The notes beneath the pieces were generated by a model, which was not told the origin of the DNA, did no database searches, and saw only the letters and a program-made list of their open reading frames with translations. A program made the translations under genes and the position numbers. 64,000 nt of DNA, taken from positions 1,319,501 through 1,383,500 of the forward strand of contig JBAMJR010000102.1 in assembly GCA_038501785.1 (NCBI GenBank), given 5' to 3'. How positions within the stretch are numbered: the first letter of the stretch is position 1; the number at the start of each line of letters is the position of its first letter. Of the stretch, positions 11,106 to 23,630 are shown piece by piece. The DNA is from Myoxocephalus aenaeus (taxonomy: Eukaryota; Chordata; Actinopteri; Perciformes; Cottidae).

Positions 11106-12519
11106 CAGCTTGTGCACCCCTATTATTACATTGGTATTAGTTTTTTGTGTTTTCTGAAAAACCTGAAAAAATGACATAGGCCATTATTTTAGGAAGGTGA
11201 CGATATGCAATAATAGTATGAATGTATATCCATCGCATTTATAAGCAGTGCAGCTACAGTTCCTTGTTACATTTGACATAGCAAATTACAATGAATTTAT
11301 GAAATAATACATTGTTATCGATACATACCCAACAGTATATAAAGTCGTTAGAACAAAGTCGTAATTAGAACAATTCAATTAAGCAATATTGAACAAATAT
11401 ATCCCCTATAATAACTTGTAGTGTTATATATTAATCATATATAATTACAATATAATATATCCTAATAAGGAGTACTTTTATTTTTACCTTAATTATGTGT
11501 AATACCTCTTTTATTACCAGTGGACTCCAAAGCGGAACGTTGTATGTCCGTCATCAAAAAGAGGCCCCGGACACATTTCCCAGAGCACCGCAGAGATCTC
11601 AGCACGGTGACAAACAGACTACTGACAAACTGCTCACCTATTTTAATAGTTATGTAAGTAACCACTCGTTAACCCGCAGTCTGTGTCCGTGAAAGGTAGA
11701 AGAGCAGACGGAGTAGCTCGAGCTAATGTTTGACAGCAGAGAAGCGAGCTAGCTCACGCGCACAGGTTTCTTTGCACAGGTAAACAGTCCTGTGCGCGGG
11801 TCTAGTGGACGCCACCAGTCACATCGATGCAGGAGTACAAGTACTTGTGCAACGAAAAGCAGTTTTAGCCTCGGACCAGAAGCGCAAAGAAGCAGTAAAA
11901 GTGCAGTGCAATGTGCTAAATAATAATTCACAGTATGAGTAGTATAATGTTAATGATAGTATCGTAATGTTCTGCTACAGGCTCAGGCGAACTCAAGTCT
12001 AAAGCAACACTGCTGGACTTTGACTCGACTGTATATGCTGGACAATTCAAACACAGCTTTTGTGGATTATTTACTGTTTTTTTTATTGTATATAATACTA
12101 GTTTTGATCTTGTTTCTTTTCTACTATGTCTCTTGTTTGCACTTTATCTTCTGCTGCTGTAAACGTACATTTCCCCATTTATCTTATCTTAAGTTACCCA
12201 TTAAATATTACCATCAGTTTGTCTGTGTTAGTTGACACATGCACAGTCACTGAACATTTGGGAAGGTGTCATTTTTGCTGTCATCTGTGTCCCACATGCA
12301 CATAGACCTGTCAATGTTGTTTCTACATTATGGTTAGTTAGGAAAAAGAGAAATTACATGATTTAAAATTCCAGGGTAATGTAACCGATTCCCACTGGAG
12401 AGTGGATATTGTTCATGTCTTGATTAAAACCTGACCCTGGCTCTAATCGACGGGTGGCACGACCGCACGCGCTGCACACACACGGGAAAACATGTGTTTT
12501 GTGTGAATTTGTTGAACAG
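11106..12519. other. Intergenic / NUDT2 5' flank
   Basis: AT-rich to about 11.5 kb, then somewhat more GC-rich around 11.5-11.9 kb, which may hold the NUDT2 promoter and a noncoding first exon. An acceptor ends at 12519, just before the coding exon, showing that NUDT2 has an upstream noncoding exon that I could not place. Confidence 0.4.
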
Positions 12520-12523
12520 GGAG

Positions 12524-13101
12524 ATGGCGCTGCGTGCTTGTGGCTTCATAGTGTTTCGGCGTCTAGCCAGTTGCACCCCTCCACTAGACGGCATCGAGTA
12601 CCTCCTCTTGCAGACCTCTTATGGGAAGCACCACTGGACCCCACCCAAAGGTGTTTACAGGCTCAAAAACCATACATTCATCACGCAGTTGATAATAAAC
12701 ACAAATGAGCTCAATTCTAAACGTATAGCTTTAAATGTTCTTTGTGCCAGTTATGTCTAACCTGTTCCCCATCAGGTCATGTGGATCCAGGTGAGGATGA
12801 CTTCACCACAGCTCTGAGAGAGACCAAGGAGGAGGCGGGGCTGGGGGCGGAGCAATTGCAGGTGATTGACGGCTTTGTGCAGGAGCTGCACTACGAGGTG
12901 CGAGGCAGACCCAAAGAGGTGCTGTACTGGCTGGCCGAGCTGAGAGACCCGGGAACGGCAGTGACTCTGTCTGACGAGCACCAGGACTACCGCTGGGCCC
13001 GTCTGGAGGAAGCGTGCACTTTGGCTCAGTACAAAGACCTGCAGGGCACACTGAGAGCTGCACACAGACACCTGGAGGGTCAGCAGGACAAACAGCGATG
13101 A
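12524..13101 (+). CDS. NUDT2: NUDT2, bis(5'-nucleosyl)-tetraphosphatase (asymmetrical)
   Basis: Nudix hydrolase that cleaves Ap4A to AMP and ATP, limiting cytosolic and nuclear dinucleoside polyphosphates. Two coding exons, 12524-12650 and 12776-13101, are joined within a Gly codon by a GT-AG intron of 125 bp and give 150 residues (human 147). The N-terminus MALRACGFIVFRR and the HHWTPPKG block are typical of the family. The Nudix box is complete: Gly43, Glu49, then R57-E58-T-K-E61-E62-A-G64-L65. The conserved EVLYWLAEL and the EHQDYRWARLEEAC region follow. A candidate AATAAA signal is at 13562-13567. Confidence 0.95.
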
Positions 13102-15463
13102 ACCAGGACGCACGCGGTGCAGAAGGGATGATTAAAGAAGGCAAAGCTGGCATGTTGGTAGAGCACCCAATTTGACTGTGTGTCTACAACTTATGTGATT
13201 GATGATTATGTCTTTGTCAGGTTCAAATACCGGTGAGTTAAACACGTTGTCTCTATGGTACAGTGTAATTTAAGGCTGAATAGATTACCATCTGTCAAGA
13301 GAAAAGGTGTCAAGCCTTGAAAACCGATTACGTTGATCTTGGTCACTGCACAAAACCAAAAACATGTTCTCTCTTTGGAAGTCATATGTTATAAGGTTAG
13401 ATATATAAATAACTTAAATGCAAATAAACTAAAACACAATAAGTCAGTGAAGGAGAAAATCAAGGAGATGGACACCCACTTACCAGTCCCTGGTACTCAG
13501 TGGAGCAACGTAAACCTGATACAGTTTTTAATGCATCTGTAGTTGAATTATATGTATTAAAAATAAATTGAATTTCTTTTTTATGAACATGGCTATTTCT
13601 TAAACTTGAATCATACAAGGGGCATTAACTCAAAACAACACAAAAAAGACAAAACAAAACTGCAGTACGAAAACATTGCTCAAGCAAAAATGATGAACTG
13701 GATGAACTTGAACTGCAAGCAGTAGATGCCGCCACTGGATGGCGACAAAACCAAGAAACCTAGTGGTGATGTTTGGATTACAAAGTACTGGAGGCGCCAA
13801 TGAGCTCAGTAACCGCCTTCAGGCTTTTTTCTTTTCACAGTTCTCAGCATCCATTCAAGAAACATGAGATGCACCTATTACTTCTGCAAATGAGTTCCTG
13901 TCCAGAAATGAAAAGCCAGTAATGGAGATCATTTTATTATGTTAGAAACAATGGCCATAAAATGTAAGAGACTATTATTATGCAATAATTCTGGGTGAAT
14001 CTACACATTATCATGAACGTCAAAGAATGAACATCGTGTTCATTTTTTGCAGCGATGAATTCTATATTGTATAGCCCTGAGTATAATAATTAAACCATTT
14101 CTGAACAGGCAGAATTACCGCATCATGAATTAGGTTGTGCACACTTGAGGCATAACCAGGCCTTGTTTACTCTTTGTAGCTTCAAGGACTAGTTGAGTTA
14201 AAAAAGGTTTTAAGACAAACAATTATGTCATTGAAACAAGTCACCATTGGCACTTTTGAGACGAGATGATTGAGCAGTGGTTTTATGTGCAGTCAGCCTG
14301 GACATATTAATCTGGGCAAAATCATAATTATTTATTAAATCAACTACTCATCAAGCAGTGTTGTAAAATCTAATTGTACTTAATCGTTGTAGTATGAACC
14401 TGCAAAGCAGTAATTAGCACACACATTTTATCCAAAGTGGTTGTTCTGTCACAAGCAAATGGTGAAATTCAAGTGGGACTTCAAACCTGAGCGTGGTCCC
14501 ATTGTACTCTGCAGGAGCGTTCAGCTCTCAATGTGCTGCAGGATTACCAGAGTAATTAGAGAAACCATTGTGTTGTTGTAACCCATAAAGCTGAGTGGAA
14601 GCGCTCACTTCAATCAACTGCTATTTGTCTTCTGTGTATTTTAAGGACACAAGAAACGGCAGTAAACTTGAGGTCAGTGAAAGTGCCTTCCTACTTTCCC
14701 AAGGCAGACACAGTTTAGAGTAAAGTAACACATGTGCATTGATGAAAAGCTGAAGTAGTGCTGTGAGACCCATCAGGGCTTCAGTAAACCAGTAATTAAT
14801 GTCATGCCTGTAGAGCAGAAAAGTGATAAAAGACAGCTAATTGTTCTCATTTTAAATAATCTTCGGGGTTAAACATTTCCTCGTCAACATGGTCATCTCA
14901 TAAGGTAAGGAATATCTCCAAATCTTCTCTGAGCGTTCAAAAGGACTTTTAATTACGGTGCAATTAAGAACCATAATATTGTACAAGATGGCCATCATGA
15001 AACCTTTTATGGGTTCACCATGAAACAAAAACTCCCTTACCACTTGTAATATATAGCAATAGTTTGAGGATTTTAGGTATTCTTTTTTTAAAGATTCCAC
15101 TTTAGTTCCGTGGAGGGTAATGGAATTATGTTTGGTGCTCAAAGCATTAAAATAAAAAAAACACTGAAGAACAACGAGACTTCCCCAGAACCAAATCACA
15201 CTGTTAAAAGATTTCAGCGTTGCTATTTCTATAACACTTGTTGCTGGAGGATTTCTTTTTAATGTAATGTTCTTCCATCCTTTTCAAATCAATTGTATCG
15301 GAGTGTAGGTCGAAACCTCTGATGGGAACATCTGGACAAATTAAACCATAAGCATGACATCCTTTATGTAATTTGGGGGAAGCAACACTTTAATATAATA
15401 CATTCACACCAGTTGTAGCAAAATAAGGTGAAAACCTTTCAACAGGCTTCAATGCCATACTGT
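13102..15463. other. NUDT2 3' UTR and intergenic DNA
   Basis: The NUDT2 3' UTR probably runs to the AATAAA at 13562. A decayed tRNA-like stretch (A-box-like near 13152, B-box-like GGTTCAAATACC near 13212) lies inside it. Beyond that is AT-rich sequence with no supported exon. Coding and RNA genes were not seen. Confidence 0.45.
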
Positions 15464-16239
15464 TTTATTTTGAATAATTTCCCAACTTAACCACAATAAC
15501 TGTATACCTCCAATTGCATATCAATCCTATTTCTACTCCAAAAACCAACTCACCGTGGGCTTAGCAACAGCTATCAGAGCTATACTGCAAACAAACCCAA
15601 CAATGTATATATTTTTTTACAATAGAAACTTTATGAGTGCCCTTTTGCATCCTCACAAACACAAAATAATGAGGAATACAATTACATAAAATCAAAGAAA
15701 AGAAACAAGGACAGCATTAACATCAATATTTGTGGACATATCGTGGACACACGCAGGTCAGTCCACTGAGTGTGACCATGCGAAGGTCCACACTTAAAGA
15801 CACACTTGTGCACACACATGCTCACACGCCCAGATTAAACAAACTAAATGATTTCATTTAGGCCTTTGTATGTAACTGTGTGTATGGAATAACATCTCGT
15901 CATCTTAGACTGCAGTCCTTTTTAGTGTGTCACTTCTTAGGTTGGGATTTGGGAATTATCGTCATCCATCAGAGAACATATTAGTTGGTTGGTCTCTTCC
16001 CTCAAAAGGCCCCCTGAGCTGTTCTCCACCTGCCCTCCTTATAAAAACAAGGCATACATTACAAGTCAAAAAAATAGCAGGAGTTTAAGTTTAAAGAGCT
16101 CTCATCATTGAAGTGCTATCATAAGAGCAACACTGCGCCTCAACTTCACTCTTAACAGCAATTCTCAAAATGCTGTTTCTGATTCTTAAATTCATGATGG
16201 AGGGCAATTATTCAACTAAACCAATTGTTTTCATTCTAA

Positions 16240-17160
16240 GAAATAAGCGTATTCGCTTTCTTGCCTAGAGAAAGGGTTAGATGAGAAGATTGATGCCACG
16301 CTTTTGTGTCTGTTAAATGTGAAGCTGATGCCAGCAGCGGGTTAGCTTAGCTTAGCACAAAGACTGGAAACATAAAGCCCGGCTCCATACAAAGGTCAAC
16401 TACAGGAAGTCACTTCTTCTGGCCAAGATATTTTCCAGGACATAACTTTTGGCAAAACCTGTTCCCTTTACCTTTCTTTTTTAAACAAACAGGATACTGC
16501 ATGCTCACTAGTGAGCTTTAAAGGAGTTGGGAGGTGGATTTAGTGGCCTTTGGAAAGAGCCTGTGTAGTTTCACCTGCTCCAGTTTCTAAATCAAGAGAA
16601 GCTAACCAGCTAACGGCTGTAGCTTCATATCAAAAAGGAAGAGTTGGCCATTCTGGGAAATACACAATCGTTTGCTTTCTGGCAAGGAGACTTGTATGTC
16701 TGTCCGTTAAATACTAAGCTACAACCAGCAAACGGTTAGCTAAGATTAGCATAAAGCCTGGAAACAGAGGAAACAGCTATCCTGGATCTGTTCCATGAAC
16801 CAAAGTCAGCCTGCCAGCACCTCCAACGCTCACTCAACAAGACTTCACATCGTGTTTGTTTAACTGTACTAAACCCTCCGTGTAAAAACAACAATTTGCT
16901 GTTTTAAAGAGGGTTTTGGGGACTATTTCTTGGCAGGAAAGACTCCTGGAAGTTACGACTCCCAGCCAAGAAATAGTTCAACACAACCTTCTGCAAAACA
17001 ATAAATGCAAGACAAGGCATTTTTACACTAACGGTTTTGTACAGATTAAACTAGTGCTGTCCTTGACTAAAGAAATTTACAGAGCCAAACTAACCGTTTC
17101 CCCCTCTTTCCATTCTTTGTGCAAAGCTGAGCTAAACAGTGTCTGTTCGTAGTTTCATTT
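16240..17160. mobile_element. Nested copies of a dispersed fish MITE-like repeat
   Basis: Blocks such as GGTTAGCTTAGCTTAGCA, AAGACTGGAAACA and ATTCTGGGAAATACAC recur at about 16240-16400, 16590-16790 and 16960-17160. They resemble a very common percomorph nonautonomous element with TTAGCATAAAGCCTGGAAAC blocks. Boundaries were not determined. Confidence 0.5.
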
Positions 17161-19638
17161 TAACACATTAGAGGGATAGATTTCCTCATCTCTGCCACAA
17201 AGTAAATGAACATATTTCCACAATATGTCAGACGAGTCCCTTAGCAAGCTACACATGACATTTCTATGATTTTACTTCTTCTCTATATGGTGAGGTATGA
17301 GCAAAAGAAATGGGGACCACATCAAGAGAAGTGCAGAATTTCTGGCATCCCCCACCCCTGTTGTGCCTTGGTATCAAATCCATTAAAGGTCCAGTTCAGG
17401 AATGGATTTCCTCTCCAGAATCCAGTCTCTGTGAGCCTCCAAAGCACAGAGCCAGGAGTAAATGTTTCACTCCTCTGGCTTCACATTAAAATCCAAAAGG
17501 TATCTCTCACAAGAGTTTATTCAAACAGCGTTAAATCCCACCACATGCAGCCATTGCGCCATAGTCTTCAAAATCAAGGATTGTGGGGCTATACTCGGTT
17601 TCCTTGGCATAAAATCCATCCATTTGAATTAAAGGTTTGCACAGTGCTCTGTTGTGTTGAAAAGGGCAAGCGATTCAAACCTCCAACCATAAAAACAACC
17701 CAAATGGTTTACTTGATTGATATTAGTCACATTATGTTCAGTGTGTCCAAACGTTTAATACTCAGAGGGCGTTTTTTAAATCAGTCAAATCCTCAGCCAA
17801 TTCAGTCCTCACCAAAACAGCACCAGAAAACAAAGTTTTCTCAGCTGGACAAAGTCCAAAAGGTCATTTGGGCAAACTCACTAGTGAGACAGAAGTCTGC
17901 ACCTGACATTGTAGTTAATAGATGAATAGTAAACGTAAATATCCACACACACAAATAACAGGCAATCATTGTCTTAGTCATTCAAATGCAAATGTGTCGT
18001 AAAGCTGCATGTTGATTTGTGTCCCTGGACGGACTCTGGATGTGGTGTAGCACAGTAACAATTTTCACAAAGTCGCATTTAAGCTGGAGTTGGCTCAAAA
18101 AAGTAACATTTTCACATCTATCGCAACATAACGTGAGCATTCTTCCTCAAGGAGAAAGTCCCTACAAGTGCATTTTTAAATCTAACTCAAGCCGAATAAG
18201 AAGAAATCAACTTAAAGGACCTTAATCAAGACCAACAGCAACACTCAGTCACGTGTGAACACGCCGGCGGTGGGTTTTTGGAGACTTTTAGTTCACTCTC
18301 TGCCCTCCACAACCACCCAGTGATGCAGAAAGTAAGAGAAGGAGGTGGAGGTGAGGAGCAGTTTGTGTGTGTTAAGTTTCTCTTTGACTGGTTTTTCTCT
18401 CTCAGTGAAAGTCTATTGAGGCCCTGAGGTTTAAGAGGCAGACAGAGGTGTAGGAGGCGACGTGAGAAAAGGTCGAGACCTTGTCCCCCCTCACCAAATC
18501 ATGTTACTTTAAGGGGTCATGAGGGAGCAGTCGTGATGGACACTACTGACGGAGCCCGTGGACTGCATCAGTCGAACAGACGGGCGCGAGGGACAGAGAT
18601 GTCCTGTCAGAAGACACGCTGATGGACAATGACAGGACAAGCTGGCCAGCTCATCGACGGGTTAATGAGCCAAACAGCAACGTGTCCATCAGCCAGACTC
18701 TGAGCTCCATCCCAGAAAAATATAGGGGGACAAGTCAGGGAGGACAGAATGTCAACCAACTAAACAAAAACAGCAACAAGTAAAGACACGGTGGATAGAG
18801 ACAATCCATTTTTAACACAAAACCAGACAATCTGACGTGGACGAGCCGGACGGAGCGCCGGCCAGCTACAGTGAGGTTCAAGAGACCGTTTGTTTCCATC
18901 ATTTATCAAGAACTAAGACCATTTCTTTACTTTGCACGAGGTTATTTTGAACTAATAAGTGTGATTTTGGGAAATGCTTGGAAATAATTAAAATACTTGT
19001 GTGTTTGTCTCACCGTGTATGCAAACGTTAACACCCAGACAATGTTAATTATTATGGTTTTCTAAATAACGAATGAGCCGTGACCACCATTAATGCATGA
19101 TCCCGATAAAGTGGCTCTGATTAAAAAGGCGAGAAGGATTGTCACAAAAGAGTAATTCTCATCCGAACAGGGACGAGTCAGAACTGGAGATGGCACTATG
19201 GTTTAAAGCAAACATTTTCATGCGTCTGCATCCGAGATGCAAAGCCGATAAAGAAAATAAACCTACTCCAGCTGACAAAGCTACAGTTAAAAGATCGACA
19301 AACTGTAGCATTTAACAAACTACTTCTTTAATGGCAAAACAAGTCTGATGGTTTAGCGTGGATTGAACAGAACGGAAATTTCACTGTTGACGACCAAAAA
19401 ATAAATCCAATGTCATGGTTGCGACCAACAATTTACAGTGCAGGCCACGAGGAGCCGGTTGCATGAAGGGGCAATACAATATAAAAACACGGGGATGGAA
19501 ATATTCAGGTGAGGGGATGTTTTGCCTCGTCTGGGGTCAGTAACTTGCACATGATTAATCACACACTGGCCGCAGAGCGACACCACTATTCTGCAGAGGC
19601 ATGCAAAAGTGAAATATAACGTAACCTCAAAAACACTA

Positions 19639-19654
19639 GGGGGGGGGGGGGGGG
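19639..19654. repeat. Poly-G run
   Basis: A run of about 15 G on the plus strand (C in the UBE2R2 transcript), within the probable 3' UTR. Confidence 0.9.
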
Positions 19655-19956
19655 CTCTCAAACAGTGCTGGAATAATATCAATCCTCAAACTCCTGCAAA
19701 ACATCTGATGCCAGACGGAGTGCAAGCTGTAATTAAGGCAAACGGTGGAAACACACAAATTCCGACTTTGATTTCGACTACAACTATTGTTTGAACGACC
19801 ATTTGTATTAGTTTAATAAATGATGAAACGTTGTTGTTGTTTTTTGGCAGTTTACTTTTGACCCCACTGTATGTGTGAACACACACGCACACACTGAAAA
19901 CGCAACACATAAAAGTAGAGGGGAGGGCGGGGTTGGCTAGTCATCGTTCCAGGTCA

Positions 19957-22900
19957 TCATGAGTCTTCGTTGCCAGAGTCGTCCTGGTTGTCGTAACGTC
20001 TGGTGGACGTCCCGCCGTCCTCCGTGGGGCTGATCCCGCCGGCTTCGCCTACGGACTCCATCTCGCTCTCGTCTTCCTCCTCGTCCTCCTCCTCCATGTC
20101 GTCGTCGTAGAGGTCGTCGTACAGGAGGTCTGAACTGCTGTCCTGGGAGGGAACCCTGGTCTGGACGCAGTACTCCGCCAACGTGGTCGGCACCTTGACG
20201 CCGTCGCGCTCCGCCTCTGCCGCCGTTGACATCACCTGCTTCCTGTGGGCCGGATAGGAATGAACTCAAAGTCAGTGTTTCGCCTTATTTCTACGTGGAC
20301 AGACTGGATGATTCTCTGTGAGCACATTAACCCTCTGAGGTCGGCGCCCGCGTCGAAGCGTTAAACCAGGTGTCTAAATGTTTAATAAAATTATAATCAT
20401 CACAATGATACGTCACATAAATATGGTTAAAAATCTGGCGGATATGGTTTCCACTTCCGCGTCTGAGCATCTAAACATGGACATGTATGAGGCGTGCAAA
20501 GCTTCACTGTGAGTCAGAAGGTGCCAAGCAAAGAGTCCTGAGCAGAGCTATATTGGAGGGGACAGACGGAGCAGCTTCAGAGCTGAAGGATTCACTAACA
20601 AGGAGCTAGCCGGAGCCAACGGGCCAGATAGCTGGCCACAGCGTTTCTGTGAGACTGAACGGTGAGTAATCAATTGTTGAATCTATCACGTTAACTTGTT
20701 ACAGTGAACATAGTACGACCAGTAGTGCTGGACCTCCATTATATGTTTGTAAGACAGTAAATAACATGTGTGTGTTGACGAGAGCTTCATAGCGGTTAGC
20801 ACGTCAGTACACAGGGCCGTGTTGGCTGTTATCTTCCGTATATATGACTAAACGGGGCATAATCAATTGTTGAATCTATCACGTTAACTTGTTACAGTGA
20901 ACATAGTACGACCAGTAGTGTTGGACCTCCATTATATGTTTGTAAGACAGTAAATAACATAAGTGTGTGTTGACGAGAGCTACGTAGCGGTTAGCACGTC
21001 AGTAAATAGTGCCGTGTTGGCTGTTATCTTCCGTGTCTATGACTGAACGGTGCATAATCAACTGTTGTCTCTATCACGTTAACTTTCTTACAGTGAACTC
21101 ATACTGACTGTATTAATGTATTTTACAGAGTGGATTCAGAGCTGTGAGGGTCCAGAGGACAACATGTAGCATCGCTGCAGCAGCCTCCCTGTCCGTCTGC
21201 CTGCCTGAACACATCACCTAGCAGGCCGCAAAGCCAGCCACAGCTCATCATCCCCACCATATAATAATACATTTGGTTTTAGACATTAAATTACATGTGT
21301 CTACCATTTTATTCATATATTCCACTGCTTTTGTGAACCTAAGACCTTTGGTAAACCAATTTCCATCACCAAAACCGATATCCCACCTGAGTAAAGTTAT
21401 GTTTTCACAACAAATATGAGACATTTCCAAAATCAAGATTACATTTTTCAGCTTTAGTCATATTTTCATATTTACACTTGTGCCTTTGGGACAATGGTGC
21501 CTCATTATATAGATAGCTGAGATTGTTCTGTATTTTTTGATATACAACACATGATTATGTATCATATGCTAGTGACTTTAAAAAGGGGAATTTAAAAAGT
21601 ATGTAAAATCAAGAAAAATCAAGTAATTGACCCCCAGACCTCCAAGTGTTAAGGAGTATTTCATCATTATTGTGAATTACCTGATAATCTCTGCATACTC
21701 CTTGTCCTTGCCTTTGCTGTCCCTCCATTTGCGAAACATGACGGACGCATCCACATTAGCCGGGGAGAAGGTGTTGGGCTCATTGAGCAGTGAGATGACA
21801 CTGAGCAGGATAGTCCTGATGGCGACAGAACAGCACACAAACCGACAATATCAGATCCTGACTCTGTGTGAAAGAAAAACTCAACCCTGGCTTTTTTAAA
21901 CTGTAGCTAGCTTAATCTGAACCTGCTCAAATACACGCTGCAACCGATCTGCTCAGGTTTAAAGTTATTTTATGTTTCGTTTGTAGACGAACATGGAAAG
22001 TACTCTACCTTTAGCGTTCTTTATTTTCTTTTTCTACTGTGCGTTATTACTGAGCATGATCTTTTCCCCATTAAGTCTGTTGTACATGAAACGTTCACAT
22101 TGCATTCAAAATGACAGCAGCGTGATGACAAGGCTTCTGTGTTGTAGAATGGATGACGAGCCGAGCTCGCGTGGAAGAGATTACCTGACGTTCTGGGTGG
22201 GGTTCCACCTTTCGGAGGGCAGCTCCCCGCTCTGAGGGTCGTCGACAGGAGGGTGCAGGATGGAGATGCACACGTCTCCGTTCTGGAAACAGAACAAAAT
22301 GCACTACATAACATCTGTCAAGACGACATGCGGGTGTCCGCATTTAGCCTCTAAAAGGGTCCATTTTAATGCAAACTATATCAACACGAAATTGGCATGA
22401 TAACAGCGAAAGAGATTGGGTGAAAACATCTCAAATGGGGGACGCAGATCGCTTTACCTCGTAAATGTTGGGGTGCCACATCTTGGTGAGGAAGCGGAAG
22501 GTTGGTGGAGAGTACGGGTAGTCGACTGGGAACTTGATGTGAGCCTGGAGAACAAACAGGTGGACAGTTTACACACGTTTTACCAGGCTTCACTTCCTTC
22601 ATGCTACGCTTAGGCTTAAGGGGGAAGAGAGCCAAGGGGGATGTGAGTGGATGCTTTGGAGGCCGGCGTAACACATTGGTACGTTGCATGAGAAAAAAAT
22701 ACATATTTGATATATCCAAATGAACAAATAGCATACGAGTTTGTAGTATTTGCATCATAAAGTTCTTCCAAAAATGAAGTGAAACAACACGAGTCGGGTG
22801 TCTCAAAGAGATGCAAGGAGATGCAAGTTGCTGAGCCAGAAAGGTTAGAGAAGCGCGTCTTTAAGGTGGATCTTAACAAGGATAAACGTGATATGTCCAA

Positions 22901-23563
22901 ACTGGATTCTGTTCATTGTTCCAAGTCTATCTGTAATGTCGTTGAAATGTTGAGCTACAAAGTATCATCCTGTACCCTTTCACTTTAAATTAGTCCAGCC
23001 ATTGAAATATATGGTGGCGGTACAATCAAACCACCCCGCAGTCGTCTTGTATGTCAGTCATTTCAAATGAATGTCAATAGAGCGAGGCATTAGGTGACAC
23101 AACAGTAAGCGGTTCGATACCAGATCAAATAGCCTGATCGTGTGACAACGGGGCCGACTTTGTTTATATACCATTTACATCATAGACTGGAATTGTAATT
23201 CCTGTTTAAGTTTTGACCAATTCGTAGCTGCATTAAAAGGGTTTACACTTGAATTGTATACCCTGTATGTATTATTTTAATAATAAATAACAATTCAGTA
23301 CATTTATATCTATGTATTTATTTGTTATATTGTGTGAAAAAAAAACGTATTAAGTAAAGGCTGATATTTCCCTAAACATGAAATGATCCTCGTCCCTTCC
23401 ACACAGTGTTTGAATTAAACTGGCATCTGATCTGTACTCGACATCGGCTGACACCTGGAGCCCGAATATCGGTATCAGGACCGAAAAAGTCAGATCTGTG
23501 CATCTCTACTTCTGGTTTCTTTCCATATTGCGTAATTATCTAGGTGAAAGGCACGTCGGCCTT

Positions 23564-23630
<67 letters not shown>

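Larger units (their letters stand above)
15464..19956 (-). other. UBE2R2: Probable long 3' UTR of UBE2R2
   Basis: After the UBE2R2 stop at 19957 no other gene is visible on the minus strand until a candidate AATAAA signal at 15469-15464. Mammalian UBE2R2 also has a multi-kilobase 3' UTR, so this stretch is best read as UTR. The plus-strand open frame of 219 codons at 17266-17925 has no recognisable family and is treated as chance. Embedded repeats lie at about 16240-17160. The UTR end is a guess. Confidence 0.4.

Noticed and set aside
12803..13153. Minus-strand frames opposite NUDT2 exon 2
   Set aside because: Shadows of the Nudix coding exon.
13150..13230. tRNA-like A and B boxes downstream of NUDT2
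   Set aside because: A-box-like TGGTAGAGCACC and B-box-like GGTTCAAATACC are too far apart and there is no acceptor stem; a decayed SINE head or chance.
17266..17925. 219-codon plus-strand open frame
   Set aside because: No recognisable domain, and amino-acid content looks random. It lies in probable UBE2R2 3' UTR on the opposite strand.
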